DNA of 64,000 nucleotides from Serinibacter salmoneus (GTDB lineage Bacteria; Actinomycetota; Actinomycetes; Actinomycetales; Beutenbergiaceae): assembly GCF_002563925.1 (NCBI RefSeq), contig NZ_PDJD01000001.1, forward strand, positions 2,362,973 through 2,426,972. The letters are read 5' to 3'. The position numbers were made by a program, and so were the translations under genes. Below the pieces are notes generated by a model. It had not been told where the DNA came from and searched no databases. It saw nothing but the letters and a program-made list of their open reading frames with translations. Below, piece after piece: positions 8,876 to 18,019 of this stretch; the stretch's first letter is position 1, and every line of letters begins with the position of its first letter.

Positions 8876-9024
8876 GAACACCGGGGGTCGCCGTGGTGCC
8901 CGGCACGGCGACCGCCCGCGAACCCTTGACCCCGGGACGAGAGAACATCGTGACCGGCGCACTGGTCACGCGGGTTCGGCGCATACCCGCGTCGAACCTC
9001 ACAACGACGTGAGAGAGGTCATCC

Positions 9025-9768
9025 GTGACTGAGATCTTCATCCCGGAGATGCTGGGGACCATGATGCTGCTGCTGTTCGGTGGCGGCGTCGTAGCCAACG
9101 TGCTGCTCAAGGACTCCAAGGGATTCAACGGAGGCTGGCTGCTGATCAACTTCGGATGGGGCATCGGTGTGTTCGCCGGTGTCTACACCGCGTTCAGCAC
9201 CGGCGCACACATCAACCCCGCCGTCACCGTCGGCCTGTGGGTCAACGGCTCCGACTTCTTCCCGGGCGACCCCGCCCGCGACCTGCCGGCCATCCCCGCC
9301 ACCGCGGGCAACGCGATGCTGTACTTCTCCGGCCAGATGGTCGGGGCGATGCTCGGTGCGCTCCTGATGTACCTGGCGTACAAGAAGCACTTCGACGCCA
9401 CCGACAACCCGGGCGCCAAGTTGGGGATCTTCTCCACCGGTCCGGCCATCCGCTCCTACGGGTGGAACCTGATCACCGAGATCATCGGCACCTTCGTGCT
9501 CGTGTACGTCGTGATCATGTTCGGTCAGACGCCCTCGGGGCTCGGACCGCTGGCGGTGGCGCTGCTGGTCGTCGGCCTCGGCGCCAGCCTCGGTGGGCCC
9601 ACCGGGTACGCCATCAACCCGGCGCGTGACCTCGGCCCGCGCATCATGCACCAGATCCTCCCGATTAAGGGCAAGGGCGACTCCGACTGGGGCTACTCCT
9701 GGGTGCCGGTCGTCGGGCCGCTCATCGGTGGCGCGATCGGTGGTCTGCTGGCCGCCGTCGCCATCTGA
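9025..9768 (+). CDS. glpF: Glycerol facilitator, aquaporin family
   Basis: A 247-residue MIP channel with six transmembrane helices and both pore boxes, HINPAVTVGLW near residue 67 and GYAINPARDLGPR near 195. The aspartate after the second NPAR is the usual marker of glycerol-conducting members. Length is normal. The GTG start has GAGAGAGG about seven bases upstream. It sits between glpD and glpK, so it brings in glycerol for the kinase. The glpD-glpF gap is 149 bases, long enough for an internal promoter, although none is convincing. Confidence 0.95.
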   Translation: MTEIFIPEMLGTMMLLLFGGGVVANVLLKDSKGFNGGWLLINFGWGIGVFAGVYTAFSTGAHINPAVTVGLWVNGSDFFPGDPARDLPAIPATAGNAMLYFSGQMVGAMLGALLMYLAYKKHFDATDNPGAKLGIFSTGPAIRSYGWNLITEIIGTFVLVYVVIMFGQTPSGLGPLAVALLVVGLGASLGGPTGYAINPARDLGPRIMHQILPIKGKGDSDWGYSWVPVVGPLIGGAIGGLLAAVAI

Positions 9769-9844
9769 TCGATCGCCCGCACCCATCAGCAGCCGCTCCC
9801 GGCTGACGAACAAGCAACGCACACCGACGTGAAGGGACAGACAC

Positions 9845-11359
9845 ATGGCTGACTACGTTCTCGCCATCGACCAGGGCACCACGAGCTCCCGGGCCATCAT
9901 CTTCGACCACTCCGGGCAGCCGGTTGCCAGCGGGCAGAAGGAGCACGAGCAGATCTTCCCGAAGGCGGGCTGGGTCGAGCACGATGCACTGGAGATCTGG
10001 GCGAACGTGCGCGAGGTGGTCGCCCAGGCCCTCAGCCGCGCAAGCCTGAACGCCTCCGACATCGCCGCCGTGGGCATCACCAACCAGCGCGAGACCGCGG
10101 TGGTGTGGGACAAGAACACCGGCAAGCCCGTCTACAACGCCATCGTCTGGCAGGACACCCGCACCCAGAAGATCTGCGACCGCCTCGCGGGCGACGTGGG
10201 CCCGGAGATCTACAAGGACAAGGTCGGCCTCCCGCTGGCCACCTACTTCGCCGGTCCCAAGGTGATGTGGATCCTGGAGAACGTCGAGGGCGCCAAGGAG
10301 AAGGCCGAGGCCGGCGACCTGCTCATGGGCACCATGGACACCTGGGTGCTGTGGAACATGACGGGCGGCGCCAACGGTGGCGTCCACGTCACCGACGTCA
10401 CGAACGCCTCGCGCACCCTGATGATGGACCTGGACACCCTGGCCTGGGACGAGTCCATCGCCGCGGACATGGGCATCCCCACCTCGATGCTGCCGGAGAT
10501 CCGCTCCTCGGCGGAGGTCTACGGGCACGACCGCAAGGAGGGACTGCTCGCCGGCGTCCCGATCGCCGGCATCCTCGGCGACCAGCAGGCGGCCACCTTC
10601 GGCCAGGCCTGCTTCGAGGTGGGCCACGCGAAGAACACCTACGGCACGGGCAACTTCATGCTCATCAACACCGGCACCGAGCCGATCCCGAGCAAGAACG
10701 GCCTGCTGACCACCGTGGCGTACAAGATCGGCGAGAAGGACGCGGTCTACGCGCTGGAGGGCTCGATCGCCGTCACCGGTTCGCTGGTGCAGTGGCTGCG
10801 CGACAACCTCAAGGTGATCTCCTCCGCGCCCGAGATCGAGAAGCTCGCCGCGACGGTCGAGGACAACGGCGGGGCCTACTTCGTGCCGGCCTTCTCCGGC
10901 CTGTTCGCCCCGTACTGGCGCAGTGACGCCCGCGGCGCCCTGGTGGGCCTGACCCGGTACGTGAACATCGGCCACATCGCCCGCGCCGCCCTGGAGGCCA
11001 CCGCCTTCCAGACGGCGGAGGTGCTCGAGGCCATGAACGCGGACTCGGGGGTGGAGCTCACCGAGCTGAAGGTGGACGGCGGCATGGTCGCCAACGAGGT
11101 CCTTATGCAGTTCCAGGCCGACGTGCTCGGGGTGGACGTGGTGCGGCCGAAGGTCGCGGAGACCACCGCGCTCGGCGCCGCCTACGCCGCCGGCATCGCG
11201 GTCGGCTTCTGGTCCGGCGAGCAGGACGTCATCGACAACTGGGCCGAGGACAAGCGCTGGAGCCCGTCGATGGACACCGGCGAGCGGGACCGCCTGCTGC
11301 GCAACTGGAAGAAGGCCGTCACCAAGACGATGGACTGGGTGGACGACGACGTGGAGTAG
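9845..11359 (+). CDS. glpK: Glycerol kinase
   Basis: GlpK phosphorylates glycerol, trapping it in the cell. The 504-residue protein opens with the FGGY-family phosphate loop [15 protein letters not shown]. It also carries the GNFMLINTG stretch near residue 275 and the ATP-binding [16 protein letters not shown] near 405. The ATG is preceded by GAAGGGACAG. It is the last gene of the glp operon and is followed by a strong 14-bp hairpin. The HGH-like phosphorylation loop known in some Firmicutes is not evident. Confidence 0.97.
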   Translation: MADYVLAIDQGTTSSRAIIFDHSGQPVASGQKEHEQIFPKAGWVEHDALEIWANVREVVAQALSRASLNASDIAAVGITNQRETAVVWDKNTGKPVYNAIVWQDTRTQKICDRLAGDVGPEIYKDKVGLPLATYFAGPKVMWILENVEGAKEKAEAGDLLMGTMDTWVLWNMTGGANGGVHVTDVTNASRTLMMDLDTLAWDESIAADMGIPTSMLPEIRSSAEVYGHDRKEGLLAGVPIAGILGDQQAATFGQACFEVGHAKNTYGTGNFMLINTGTEPIPSKNGLLTTVAYKIGEKDAVYALEGSIAVTGSLVQWLRDNLKVISSAPEIEKLAATVEDNGGAYFVPAFSGLFAPYWRSDARGALVGLTRYVNIGHIARAALEATAFQTAEVLEAMNADSGVELTELKVDGGMVANEVLMQFQADVLGVDVVRPKVAETTALGAAYAAGIAVGFWSGEQDVIDNWAEDKRWSPSMDTGERDRLLRNWKKAVTKTMDWVDDDVE

Positions 11360-11399
11360 TCGCCCGCTCCGCTGCCCCGGGCAGCGCGCCTCGGACACC

Positions 11400-11439
11400 G
11401 ACTGTGCCCCGCCTCCCACATGGGTGGCGGGGCACAGTC
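11400..11439 (+). terminator. Terminator hairpin after glpK
   Basis: A perfect 14-bp GC-rich stem (11400-11413 with 11426-11439) with a 12-base loop. There is no T run, as is usual in high-GC actinobacteria. It lies 40 bases after the glpK stop. Confidence 0.75.
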
Positions 11440-11477
11440 GCGCGCGAGCGCCGGATACGTCTCCTGAATAACGATGT

Positions 11478-11492
11478 GGCATCAGTGATGCC
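11478..11492. promoter_or_regulatory. 15-bp palindrome, candidate operator
   Basis: GGCATCAGTGATGCC is a perfect 7+7 inverted repeat around one base, lying between glpK and the acyl-CoA dehydrogenase-like gene. It looks like a dimeric repressor site. Which regulator uses it is unknown. Confidence 0.35.
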
Positions 11493-11568
11493 GTCACCCG
11501 CACCTGTACCCACCTCGGCGCCGTCCCTGGGTTAGCGTGCATGGTGTCCTCAACGACGCGGACTCGCT

Positions 11569-11601
11569 GTGGCCGGTCGCTCCCCCCTGCCGACCGGCCA
11601 C
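11569..11601. promoter_or_regulatory. Hairpin upstream of the acyl-CoA dehydrogenase-like gene
   Basis: An 11-bp perfect stem (GTGGCCGGTCG, 11569-11579, with 11591-11601) and an 11-base loop, 57 bases before the start at 11659. It could be an operator or a 5' transcript structure; no terminator context is apparent. Confidence 0.3.
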
Positions 11602-11658
11602 AGGCATATCCGCACCGGTGCCACGCACGGTCTCCTGCACACCTGGCAGTCTTGGGGC

Positions 11659-12801
11659 ATGGCACGCACGCTGCTCACCGATGATCTGCTGGCCCGCATC
11701 CACGATCGTGCCGCGCACCACGACGCGGAGAACACCTTCCCCCACGAGGACCTGGCCGACCTCGCCGACGCCGGGTACCTACGCGCCTTCGTCCCCGAGG
11801 ACATGGGAGGATCCGGCTTCACGCTGCAGGAGGTGGCTTCCGAGCAGCAGCGCCTCGCGGCGGCCGCCCCCGCGACCGCGCTGGCCGTGAACATGCATCT
11901 GGTGGTCACCGGTCTCGCAGCGGCCCTGCACCGCACCGGGGACGCGACCACCGACTTCATCCTGCGGGATGCGGCCGCAGGTGAGGTCTACGCCTTCGGC
12001 AACTCCGAAGCCGGCAACGACTGGGTGATGTTCGACTCCCGCACCCGGGCCGAACCCGACGGCGAGGGCGGCTACCGGTACTGGGGCACCAAGATCTTCA
12101 CCTCCCTCAGCCCGGTGTGGACGCGGCTGGCGACCTTCGGGCGCGATGACAGCGACCCGGAGAACCCGCTGCTCGTGCACGGCGTCGTCACCCGTGAGGG
12201 CACCGAGAGCCGCGGGGACTGGGACACGCTGGGGATGCGCGCCACCCGATCGGAGTCCACCGTGCTCGCGGGCGCGCACGCACCCGCGGCCCGGGTCTAC
12301 CGGCGCCTGGCCCCCGGGCCCAACTCTGATCCGTTCACCTTCGCGCTGTTCACCACGTTCGAGGTGCTGCTGGCCGCCGTGTACACCGGCATCGGTGCCC
12401 GTGGCCTGGAGCTGGCCGCCCAGGCCGTGCAGCGCCGTACTTCGATGCGCACCGGGGCGAGCTACGCCGTCGACCCCGACATCCGGTGGAAGATCGCCGA
12501 TGCCGCCCTACTGCAGGACTCCTCCGTGCTACAGGTGCGGGCCCTGGCGCGGGATGTGGACGAGGGGTACCCGCACGGCGCGCGGTGGTTCGCCCAGGTC
12601 GTGGGGCTGAAGGTGAGGGCGGTGGAGAACGCCCGCGCCGTGGTCGACATCGCCTTCCGCGTCAGCGGTGGTGCCGGGTACTCCGCCGGGAACGAACTGT
12701 CCCGGTTGTACCGGGACGTGCTCGCGGGGATCTTCCATCCCAGCGATGAGGAGTCCGCGCACGCCACCGTCGCCTCCTCGATCCTGGGGCCGTTGCCCTA
12801 G
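11659..12801 (+). CDS. Acyl-CoA dehydrogenase-family flavoprotein
   Basis: A 380-residue protein of the acyl-CoA dehydrogenase fold. The N-terminal helical part contains YLRAFVPEDMGGSGFTLQEV, typical of the family. The middle beta-domain has the YRYWGTKIFTS loop that contacts FAD. The C-terminal helices end in the glycine-rich FRVSGGAGYSAGNELSRLYRD stretch. A canonical catalytic glutamate is not obvious, so it may be a DszC-like flavin monooxygenase rather than a beta-oxidation enzyme. The start chosen is MARTLL; the longer frame from 11569 would translate across the upstream hairpin. It stands alone, convergent with the esterase. Confidence 0.8.
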   Translation: MARTLLTDDLLARIHDRAAHHDAENTFPHEDLADLADAGYLRAFVPEDMGGSGFTLQEVASEQQRLAAAAPATALAVNMHLVVTGLAAALHRTGDATTDFILRDAAAGEVYAFGNSEAGNDWVMFDSRTRAEPDGEGGYRYWGTKIFTSLSPVWTRLATFGRDDSDPENPLLVHGVVTREGTESRGDWDTLGMRATRSESTVLAGAHAPAARVYRRLAPGPNSDPFTFALFTTFEVLLAAVYTGIGARGLELAAQAVQRRTSMRTGASYAVDPDIRWKIADAALLQDSSVLQVRALARDVDEGYPHGARWFAQVVGLKVRAVENARAVVDIAFRVSGGAGYSAGNELSRLYRDVLAGIFHPSDEESAHATVASSILGPLP

Positions 12802-12840
12802 ACCGGGCCACGCTGGGTCCCGCGAGACCGTGCCTCCTGC

Positions 12841-12873
12841 GCCGAGGCCGTGCCCGCACGGTACGGTCTCGGC
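12841..12873. terminator. Bidirectional hairpin between convergent genes
   Basis: An 11-bp stem with one G-U pair (12841-12851 with 12863-12873), between the dehydrogenase-like gene and the convergent esterase. Extra copies of the stem motif GAGACCGTG flank it at about 12824 and 12885. Confidence 0.5.
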
Positions 12874-12895
12874 GCTTCCGCACGGAGACCGTGGC

Positions 12896-13963
12896 CTACT
12901 GCCAGCCCAGGTCGGCCACCAGCCGCGGTAGCCCGTCCAGCGCCAGGAGCCTGGCCGCCTCCCAGTCGTGACCGCCGGGGACCACGTGGAGCTCGACATC
13001 GGCACCCGCCGCCAGCAGCGCCTCTGCGATCTGCTCACCCTCCCCAGTGCCGTCCACCGAGGGAATCCCCAGGTAGATCGGCATGCCGTCCAGGTCGCCC
13101 GCAGCGGCGATCACCGGGAGCGGGGAGGCCGCGGCCAGCGCCTCGGGGTCCCCGCGGACGACGGCCGCCTCGGGAGTGAGGTAGGGCATGATCGAGAGGA
13201 TCCCGCCGAACTCCCCCAGGCCCTCGCCGAGGCCGATAGTCAGGGCGCCCAGGCCCCCGGCGCTCATCCCACCGATGACCTGTTGATCGGCTGCCGCCCG
13301 CACGGGCAGGTGGTCGGCGGCCCAGGAACGCACGTCCTGGGTGAAGAACGTGGCCCGCTGCGGGCCCTCGCCTGGGTAGTTCACCGGTTCCGAGGCGCGG
13401 CCGAGATCCATGTCCGGGGCCAGCACGATCATCGCCGGCAGCGCACCAGTGGAGATCAAATCGTCCAGCGCGCCGTCGAGGTCGGCGGCACCGAACCAGT
13501 CCGAGGCGTAGCCGGGGGATCCGTGCATGAGGTACGCGATCGGGTAGTCCTCCTGGGCACCCTGGCTGTACCCGGGCGGCAGGTAGACGAACGAGTCGGC
13601 GTCGGGCACACCGGGGCTCGTGGAGGGGATCATCACCTCCACCACCGACCCACGCTCGTTCGTGGTGGCGCGCACCGGCCGGACCCTCTCACCCGGCGGC
13701 AGTGGATCGGGGTCGGCGCCGAAGGCCGCCTGCAGGAGGAGGCCCACCGAGCGCCAACTGGTGAAGTATCCGCTGCTGGCACCCCCGATGCCCATCAGTG
13801 CGACGGTGACGGCGAGCACGGCGGCAAGCCACCATCCCAGGCTGCGCGCGACGCGGCGCTCAGGGGACCGGCGCACCGCCCGGATCGCCAGCCACAGGAA
13901 GACGACTGCCAGGAGGATCGCCACCACCACGGCAGCCCAGATCTGCCACACGCTCGAGACCAC
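12896..13963 (-). CDS. Membrane-anchored esterase, alpha/beta hydrolase (esterase D/mycolyltransferase-like)
   Basis: The 355-residue protein has two N-terminal transmembrane helices (about 8-28 and 43-63) and then an extracytoplasmic alpha/beta hydrolase domain. The nucleophile elbow is GGMSAGG near residue 225, and the oxyanion region is YLMHGSPGYASDW near 145. The catalytic histidine is likely in PGGHDWE near 335. This layout matches the putative esterase family that includes the antigen 85 fold, but the substrate is unknown. The GTG start at 13963 follows GATAAT by six bases, suggesting leaderless transcription. Confidence 0.82.
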   Translation of the reverse strand: MVSSVWQIWAAVVVAILLAVVFLWLAIRAVRRSPERRVARSLGWWLAAVLAVTVALMGIGGASSGYFTSWRSVGLLLQAAFGADPDPLPPGERVRPVRATTNERGSVVEVMIPSTSPGVPDADSFVYLPPGYSQGAQEDYPIAYLMHGSPGYASDWFGAADLDGALDDLISTGALPAMIVLAPDMDLGRASEPVNYPGEGPQRATFFTQDVRSWAADHLPVRAAADQQVIGGMSAGGLGALTIGLGEGLGEFGGILSIMPYLTPEAAVVRGDPEALAAASPLPVIAAAGDLDGMPIYLGIPSVDGTGEGEQIAEALLAAGADVELHVVPGGHDWEAARLLALDGLPRLVADLGWQ

Positions 13964-13969
13964 CGACCC

Positions 13970-13975
13970 ATTATC
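13970..13975 (-). promoter_or_regulatory. -10 box (GATAAT) for the membrane esterase
   Basis: GATAAT on the minus strand, six bases before the GTG at 13963. Confidence 0.45.
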
Positions 13976-14049
13976 GGCACCGTCACGAGCACATGCCGTA
14001 CCGAGGCGTTGGTTTGATTAGGCTCGTGGCATCCGACGAAGGAGCACCT

Positions 14050-15261
14050 GTGGTCCAGCGCCAACTCCCCGACCTCCGTGAGCTCAGCGAGCTCATCCGC
14101 CTGCGCCCGTTCGACCCGGACGGCACCCGCCGCCGACTCGCCAAGGCCCTCACCGTCGCCGATCTGCGCGATCTCGCCATGCGCCGCACGCCCCGGTCGG
14201 TCTTCGACTACACCGATGGCGCAGCGGAGGCGGAGATCTCACTGCGCCGTGCCCGCCGCACCTTCGCGAACCTCGAGTTCCACCCCGCGATCCTGCAGGA
14301 CGTCAGTCAGGTGGACACCACCACCGACATGCTCGGCACGCGCGCCGCGCTCCCGTTCTCCTTCGCCCCCACCGGATTCACCCGGATGATGCACACCGAG
14401 GGTGAGTCCGCCGTGGCACGGGTGGCCGAGCGCCATGGCATCCCCTACGCCCTGTCCACGATGGGCACCACCTCGATCGAGGACGTCGCGGCTGCCGCAC
14501 CGGGCGCCCGCAAATGGTTCCAGTTGTACGTGTGGCGCGACCGGTCGCGCGGCGAGGACCTCATGGCGCGCGCCAAGGCGGCGGGCTTCGACGCGCTGCA
14601 GCTCACGGTGGACGTCCCCGTTGCCGGTGCCCGGCACCGGGACACCCGCAACGGCTTCGCGATCCCCCCGCAACTGTCCCTGAGGACGATCGCCGACGGC
14701 GCGATGCACCCGAACTGGTGGATCGACCTGGTCACCACGCCACCGCTGGAGTTCGCCTCCCTGGACTCCTGGGACGGGACCGTGGGTGAGCTCTTGGACT
14801 CCCTCTTCGACCCCACGATGACCATGGCGGACCTGGAGTGGCTGCGGGAGAACTGGGACGGCCCTCTGGTCATCAAGGGCATCCAGACCCTTGCGGACGC
14901 CAAGAAGGTCAGCGCCGCCGGGGCCGATGCCGTGGTGCTCTCCAACCACGGCGGGAGACAGTTGGACCGCGCACCCGTGCCCCTGCGCCTCGTCCCGCAG
15001 GTGCGCGAGGCGATCGGTGAGCGCACGCAGGTCTGGGTCGACACGGGCATCATGTCCGGCGGCGACATCGTGGCGGCGATCGCCCTGGGCGCGCACGCGA
15101 CCATGGTGGGCCGCGCCTACCTGTACGGCCTGATGGCGGGCGGCGAGCGGGGCGTGGAACGCGCCGTGGAGATCCTCTCCGGGGAGATCCGCCGCACGAT
15201 GACGTTGCTCGGAGTGAACGCCATCGAGGACCTGAACCCCGGTCACGTCACGCTGCGCTGA
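14050..15261 (+). CDS. lldD: FMN-dependent alpha-hydroxy acid dehydrogenase (L-lactate dehydrogenase-like)
   Basis: A 403-residue TIM-barrel flavoprotein that oxidises 2-hydroxy acids, most likely L-lactate to pyruvate, passing electrons to quinone or oxygen. The active-site signature SNHGGRQLD lies near residue 302, with the catalytic histidine. The N-terminal FDYTDGAAEAE and FSFAPTGFTRM stretches bind FMN. The GTG at 14050 is preceded by GAAGGAG at the right spacing, so the upstream GTG at 14026 is less likely. The substrate (lactate, glycolate or mandelate) cannot be fixed by eye. Confidence 0.86.
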   Translation: MVQRQLPDLRELSELIRLRPFDPDGTRRRLAKALTVADLRDLAMRRTPRSVFDYTDGAAEAEISLRRARRTFANLEFHPAILQDVSQVDTTTDMLGTRAALPFSFAPTGFTRMMHTEGESAVARVAERHGIPYALSTMGTTSIEDVAAAAPGARKWFQLYVWRDRSRGEDLMARAKAAGFDALQLTVDVPVAGARHRDTRNGFAIPPQLSLRTIADGAMHPNWWIDLVTTPPLEFASLDSWDGTVGELLDSLFDPTMTMADLEWLRENWDGPLVIKGIQTLADAKKVSAAGADAVVLSNHGGRQLDRAPVPLRLVPQVREAIGERTQVWVDTGIMSGGDIVAAIALGAHATMVGRAYLYGLMAGGERGVERAVEILSGEIRRTMTLLGVNAIEDLNPGHVTLR

Positions 15262-15350
15262 CTCGGAGCGCTCTCTGCCGCGGTCGTCGCGAACACCGGC
15301 TTCCGCCGACGCCCTGGTGAGCGGCGGCTGGTGCGGGTCACGATGGGGAG

Positions 15351-16196
15351 ATGACCACCTCATCGATGCCCCCAGGACCTGTGGCCACCTCCGCCGACCG
15401 GCTGCGTCAAGTCACCCTGGTCGTGGTGGGCGCGGCCGCCATGGCAGTCGCAGCGTGGGGCGCCGGTGCCTTCGGCGGCCAGGAGATCCAGAACGCCGCC
15501 AGCGGTGCGCTGGCGGCCGATGCCACCGTCCTGGCCCCCGGCACCGGGGCGTTCCGGGTCTGGAGCGTGATCTATCTCGCGCTGATCGTGACCGTGATCC
15601 TGCAGGCGCTCCCCTCACGGGCCGCACTGCCGCTGCACCGCACCCTGGGGTGGTGGGTCCTGGCCTCGCTGGTCCTCAACGCCGCGTGGATCAGCGCGGC
15701 GCAACTCGGCCTGCTCGGGCTGACCGTGCCGATCATCGGCGCGCTGGTCGCCGTGCTGGCACGCTGCCTGGTCCTGCTGCGCGCTCGGCCGGCGGCGCCA
15801 CGCCTGGACTCCCTGATCGTGGGCACCACGGTGGGCCTGTACCTGGGATGGGTGTGTGTGGCGACCGTGGCCAACGTGACGGCCGTGCTCGCCTTCTCCT
15901 CGTGGGACCTGTCGTTCCTGCCCGAGGGGGTGTGGGTCACGGTGGTCCTGGCAGTGGCCGCCGCCGTGTGCGGGGTCACCGCCCTGGCTGCGGGTCAGCG
16001 CGCCGTGGCGATCGGCGTCACCCTTACCTCCACCTGGGGCCTGGTGTGGATCGCGATCGGCCGGCTCACCGCGGGGCCCGACTCCACCATCACGGTCGTC
16101 GTGGCCCTCGCGGCAGCCGCCGTCGTGCTCCTGCTCGGGGCCCTCGGGGCGGTGCGTGCCCCGAGGCCCGCTACTGCGCCGAGTCCTCGCGCTTGA
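15351..16196 (+). CDS. TspO/MBR-like tryptophan-rich membrane protein
   Basis: A 281-residue integral membrane protein with seven or so hydrophobic helices. The FRVWSVIYLALI motif at about residue 65 and repeated W-rich segments (GWWVLASLVLNAAWI, GVWVTVVLAV) resemble the TspO-related tryptophan-rich family. Typical TspO is about 160 residues, so this is the longer tandem-like variant seen in actinobacteria. Its role, perhaps porphyrin or stress related, is uncertain. The last 26 bases overlap the convergent yceI gene. Confidence 0.68.
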   Translation: MTTSSMPPGPVATSADRLRQVTLVVVGAAAMAVAAWGAGAFGGQEIQNAASGALAADATVLAPGTGAFRVWSVIYLALIVTVILQALPSRAALPLHRTLGWWVLASLVLNAAWISAAQLGLLGLTVPIIGALVAVLARCLVLLRARPAAPRLDSLIVGTTVGLYLGWVCVATVANVTAVLAFSSWDLSFLPEGVWVTVVLAVAAAVCGVTALAAGQRAVAIGVTLTSTWGLVWIAIGRLTAGPDSTITVVVALAAAAVVLLLGALGAVRAPRPATAPSPRA

Positions 16197-16734
16197 CGGC
16201 GGAGATCTCGAGCTCGAGCGAGATGCGCTCGGAGACCAACACGCCGCCGGTGTCCAGGGCCACGTTCCACTCCAGCCCGAAATCGCGCCGGTTGAGCCTG
16301 CGGGAGCCCTCGAATCCCGCGCGCAGCGCGCCGGTGGCGTCCCGGTGCACCCCGATGAGGGTGACGGGGATCATCACCTGCCGGGTGATGTCGCGGATGC
16401 GCAGGTCACCGGTGACGGCGTAGGCGCTGTCCTCGACCTCCTCGATCGCGGTGGAGGTGAACTCGATCGTGGGCCACACGTCCACGTCGAAGAAGTCCGC
16501 GCTGCGCAGGTGCGCATCGCGCTGGGAGTTGCGGGTGTCGATGCTGGCCACCTGCACCACCACGTGCGCACTGGAGGCCGACAGGTCCTCAGGATCCACC
16601 ACGAGGTGCCCCGTGACCTCGTTGAATGCCCCGCGCACCGACGTCACCATCGCATGCCGCGCGGAGAACCCGATCCGGGTGTGCGCGGGATCGAAGTCCC
16701 ACTCCCCCGCCAACATCCCCACGTTGTCGTCCAT
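16171..16734 (-). CDS. YceI-family lipid-binding protein
   Basis: A 187-residue member of the YceI family, beta-barrels that bind isoprenoid-type lipids. The family pattern is clear: WDFDPAHTRIGFSARHAMVTSVRGAF at the start, a DTRNSQRDAHLRSADFFDV stretch near residue 70, and GVLVSERISLELEISAVK at the end. There is no signal peptide, so it is cytoplasmic. A second copy lies at 43170-43703; the two are clearly related. The ATG has GGAAGGAAAG upstream. In a cell making menaquinone the ligand may be a polyprenyl compound, which is inference. Confidence 0.88.
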   Translation of the reverse strand: MDDNVGMLAGEWDFDPAHTRIGFSARHAMVTSVRGAFNEVTGHLVVDPEDLSASSAHVVVQVASIDTRNSQRDAHLRSADFFDVDVWPTIEFTSTAIEEVEDSAYAVTGDLRIRDITRQVMIPVTLIGVHRDATGALRAGFEGSRRLNRRDFGLEWNVALDTGGVLVSERISLELEISAVKREDSAQ

Positions 16735-16800
16735 CTGTTCTTTCCTTCCCCATACGTCCGCGCCGCTGCGTGCGACGGGTGCAACCCCGGCCTGCCGAAC

Positions 16801-18006
16801 CTACCCGGTCCAGCGCGTCGGCGCAGCGAGAACCGCTCGCAGCACCTCCCTCGCCCCACCGATCAGTGCGGCGTGTCCCTCCACCGGCGCACGGTGAAGC
16901 GTAATCGGCGCCCATCGGCTCGAGAGCACGGCGTCGTTCAGGCGCGGGGCCACCAGGGGCGCCAGGGCCTCGAAGAGCGGTGCGTAGATCCCGCCGAGGA
17001 CCACGGCGTCGACGTCCAGGAGATTGAGCGCATCCCCCAGCGCGCGGGCCAGCGCGGTGGCGGTGGTGGCTACGGCCGCCAGCGCGCGCTCATCGCCCCG
17101 CTCCAGGGCGGCGGCGACGTCGCCGGGGTCGCCGCTGCTCGGCAGGCCCGCGGCACGCAGCAGTGCGGACCGGCCCGCGTACTGCTCCAGGCATCCGCGG
17201 TTCCCACAACTGCACGGTGCGCCATCCGCCTCGACCACGACGTGCCCGATCTCGCCACTCCACCCGTGCTGCCCCTGGTACAGCTCCCGCGCCACCAGGA
17301 CGGCGGAGCCGATGCCCACGTCCGCGGAGACGTACAGGAACGTCGCCGGGAGCTGAGCGGTCGGCTCGCCGGCCGTCATCCCGGCCCGCATCGGGGTCTG
17401 CGCCAGGCCCGCCAGTTTGGCCTCGTTGCGCACCTCGACCTGGATCCCGTCCAAGCCCAGGAGGGGCACGGGGTCCAGGTCGTGCCAGTTCAGGTTGGGG
17501 GCCACCTCGAGGCGGCCGGTGTCGGGGCGGACCAGACCCGGAAGCGCGAGCCGCGCCCCACCCACCGCCATCCCGCGCTCGGCGAGGTCCGCGATCATCT
17601 CGCGCGCCCGGGTCCCGAGCTCCGCGAGCACCTCGGGCGCGGACCGGCTCGCGGGTGCTGCGGGGCTGACCCAGCGCCGGATCACCGCCCCGGTGAGGTC
17701 GACGGCGCAGATCCCCAGGTAGTTGACGTTCACCTCGAGCCCCAGGCCCACCAGCGAGCGCGGGTGCGGCGCCAGGGGGATGGCGGGACGCCCCGCCCGG
17801 GTGGGGGCCGCCGGCGGGAGTTCGAGGAGCAATCGGGCTCCCACCAGGGCGTCTACGAGCGTGGAGACGGTGGCCCGGGTGAGTCCCGTGCGCGCGGCGA
17901 CCTGCGCCCGCGAGATCGGCATCTCGGCGTCGAAGACCGTGCGCAGCACCGTGGAGAGGTTCATCTCCCGCAGGCTGTGCTGGCGCGCGACCGCCGGGGA
18001 CTCCAT
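16801..18006 (-). CDS. xylR: ROK-family transcriptional regulator, probably of the xylose genes
   Basis: A 401-residue ROK repressor. The winged helix-turn-helix is at about residues 15-65 (ISRAQVAARTGLTRATVSTLVDALV). A sugar-kinase-like domain follows, with the family zinc motif CSCGNRGCLEQYAG near 260 in the right spacing. It lies just downstream of xylA and xylB on the same strand, so xylose control is likely by context. The ATG at 18006 follows a TAGGCT box by seven bases. That box overlaps the xylB stop codon, giving the regulator its own leaderless promoter. Confidence 0.85.
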   Translation of the reverse strand: MESPAVARQHSLREMNLSTVLRTVFDAEMPISRAQVAARTGLTRATVSTLVDALVGARLLLELPPAAPTRAGRPAIPLAPHPRSLVGLGLEVNVNYLGICAVDLTGAVIRRWVSPAAPASRSAPEVLAELGTRAREMIADLAERGMAVGGARLALPGLVRPDTGRLEVAPNLNWHDLDPVPLLGLDGIQVEVRNEAKLAGLAQTPMRAGMTAGEPTAQLPATFLYVSADVGIGSAVLVARELYQGQHGWSGEIGHVVVEADGAPCSCGNRGCLEQYAGRSALLRAAGLPSSGDPGDVAAALERGDERALAAVATTATALARALGDALNLLDVDAVVLGGIYAPLFEALAPLVAPRLNDAVLSSRWAPITLHRAPVEGHAALIGGAREVLRAVLAAPTRWTG

Positions 18007-18013
18007 TCGACCG

Positions 18014-18019
18014 AGCCTA
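18014..18019 (-). promoter_or_regulatory. -10 box of the ROK regulator, sharing the xylB stop codon
   Basis: TAGGCT on the minus strand; its TAG is the xylB stop codon. The ATG lies seven bases downstream. Confidence 0.5.

Noticed and set aside
8926-8954. Two-box promoter in front of glpF
   Set aside because: TTGACC is present, but no acceptable -10 lies 16-18 bp downstream.
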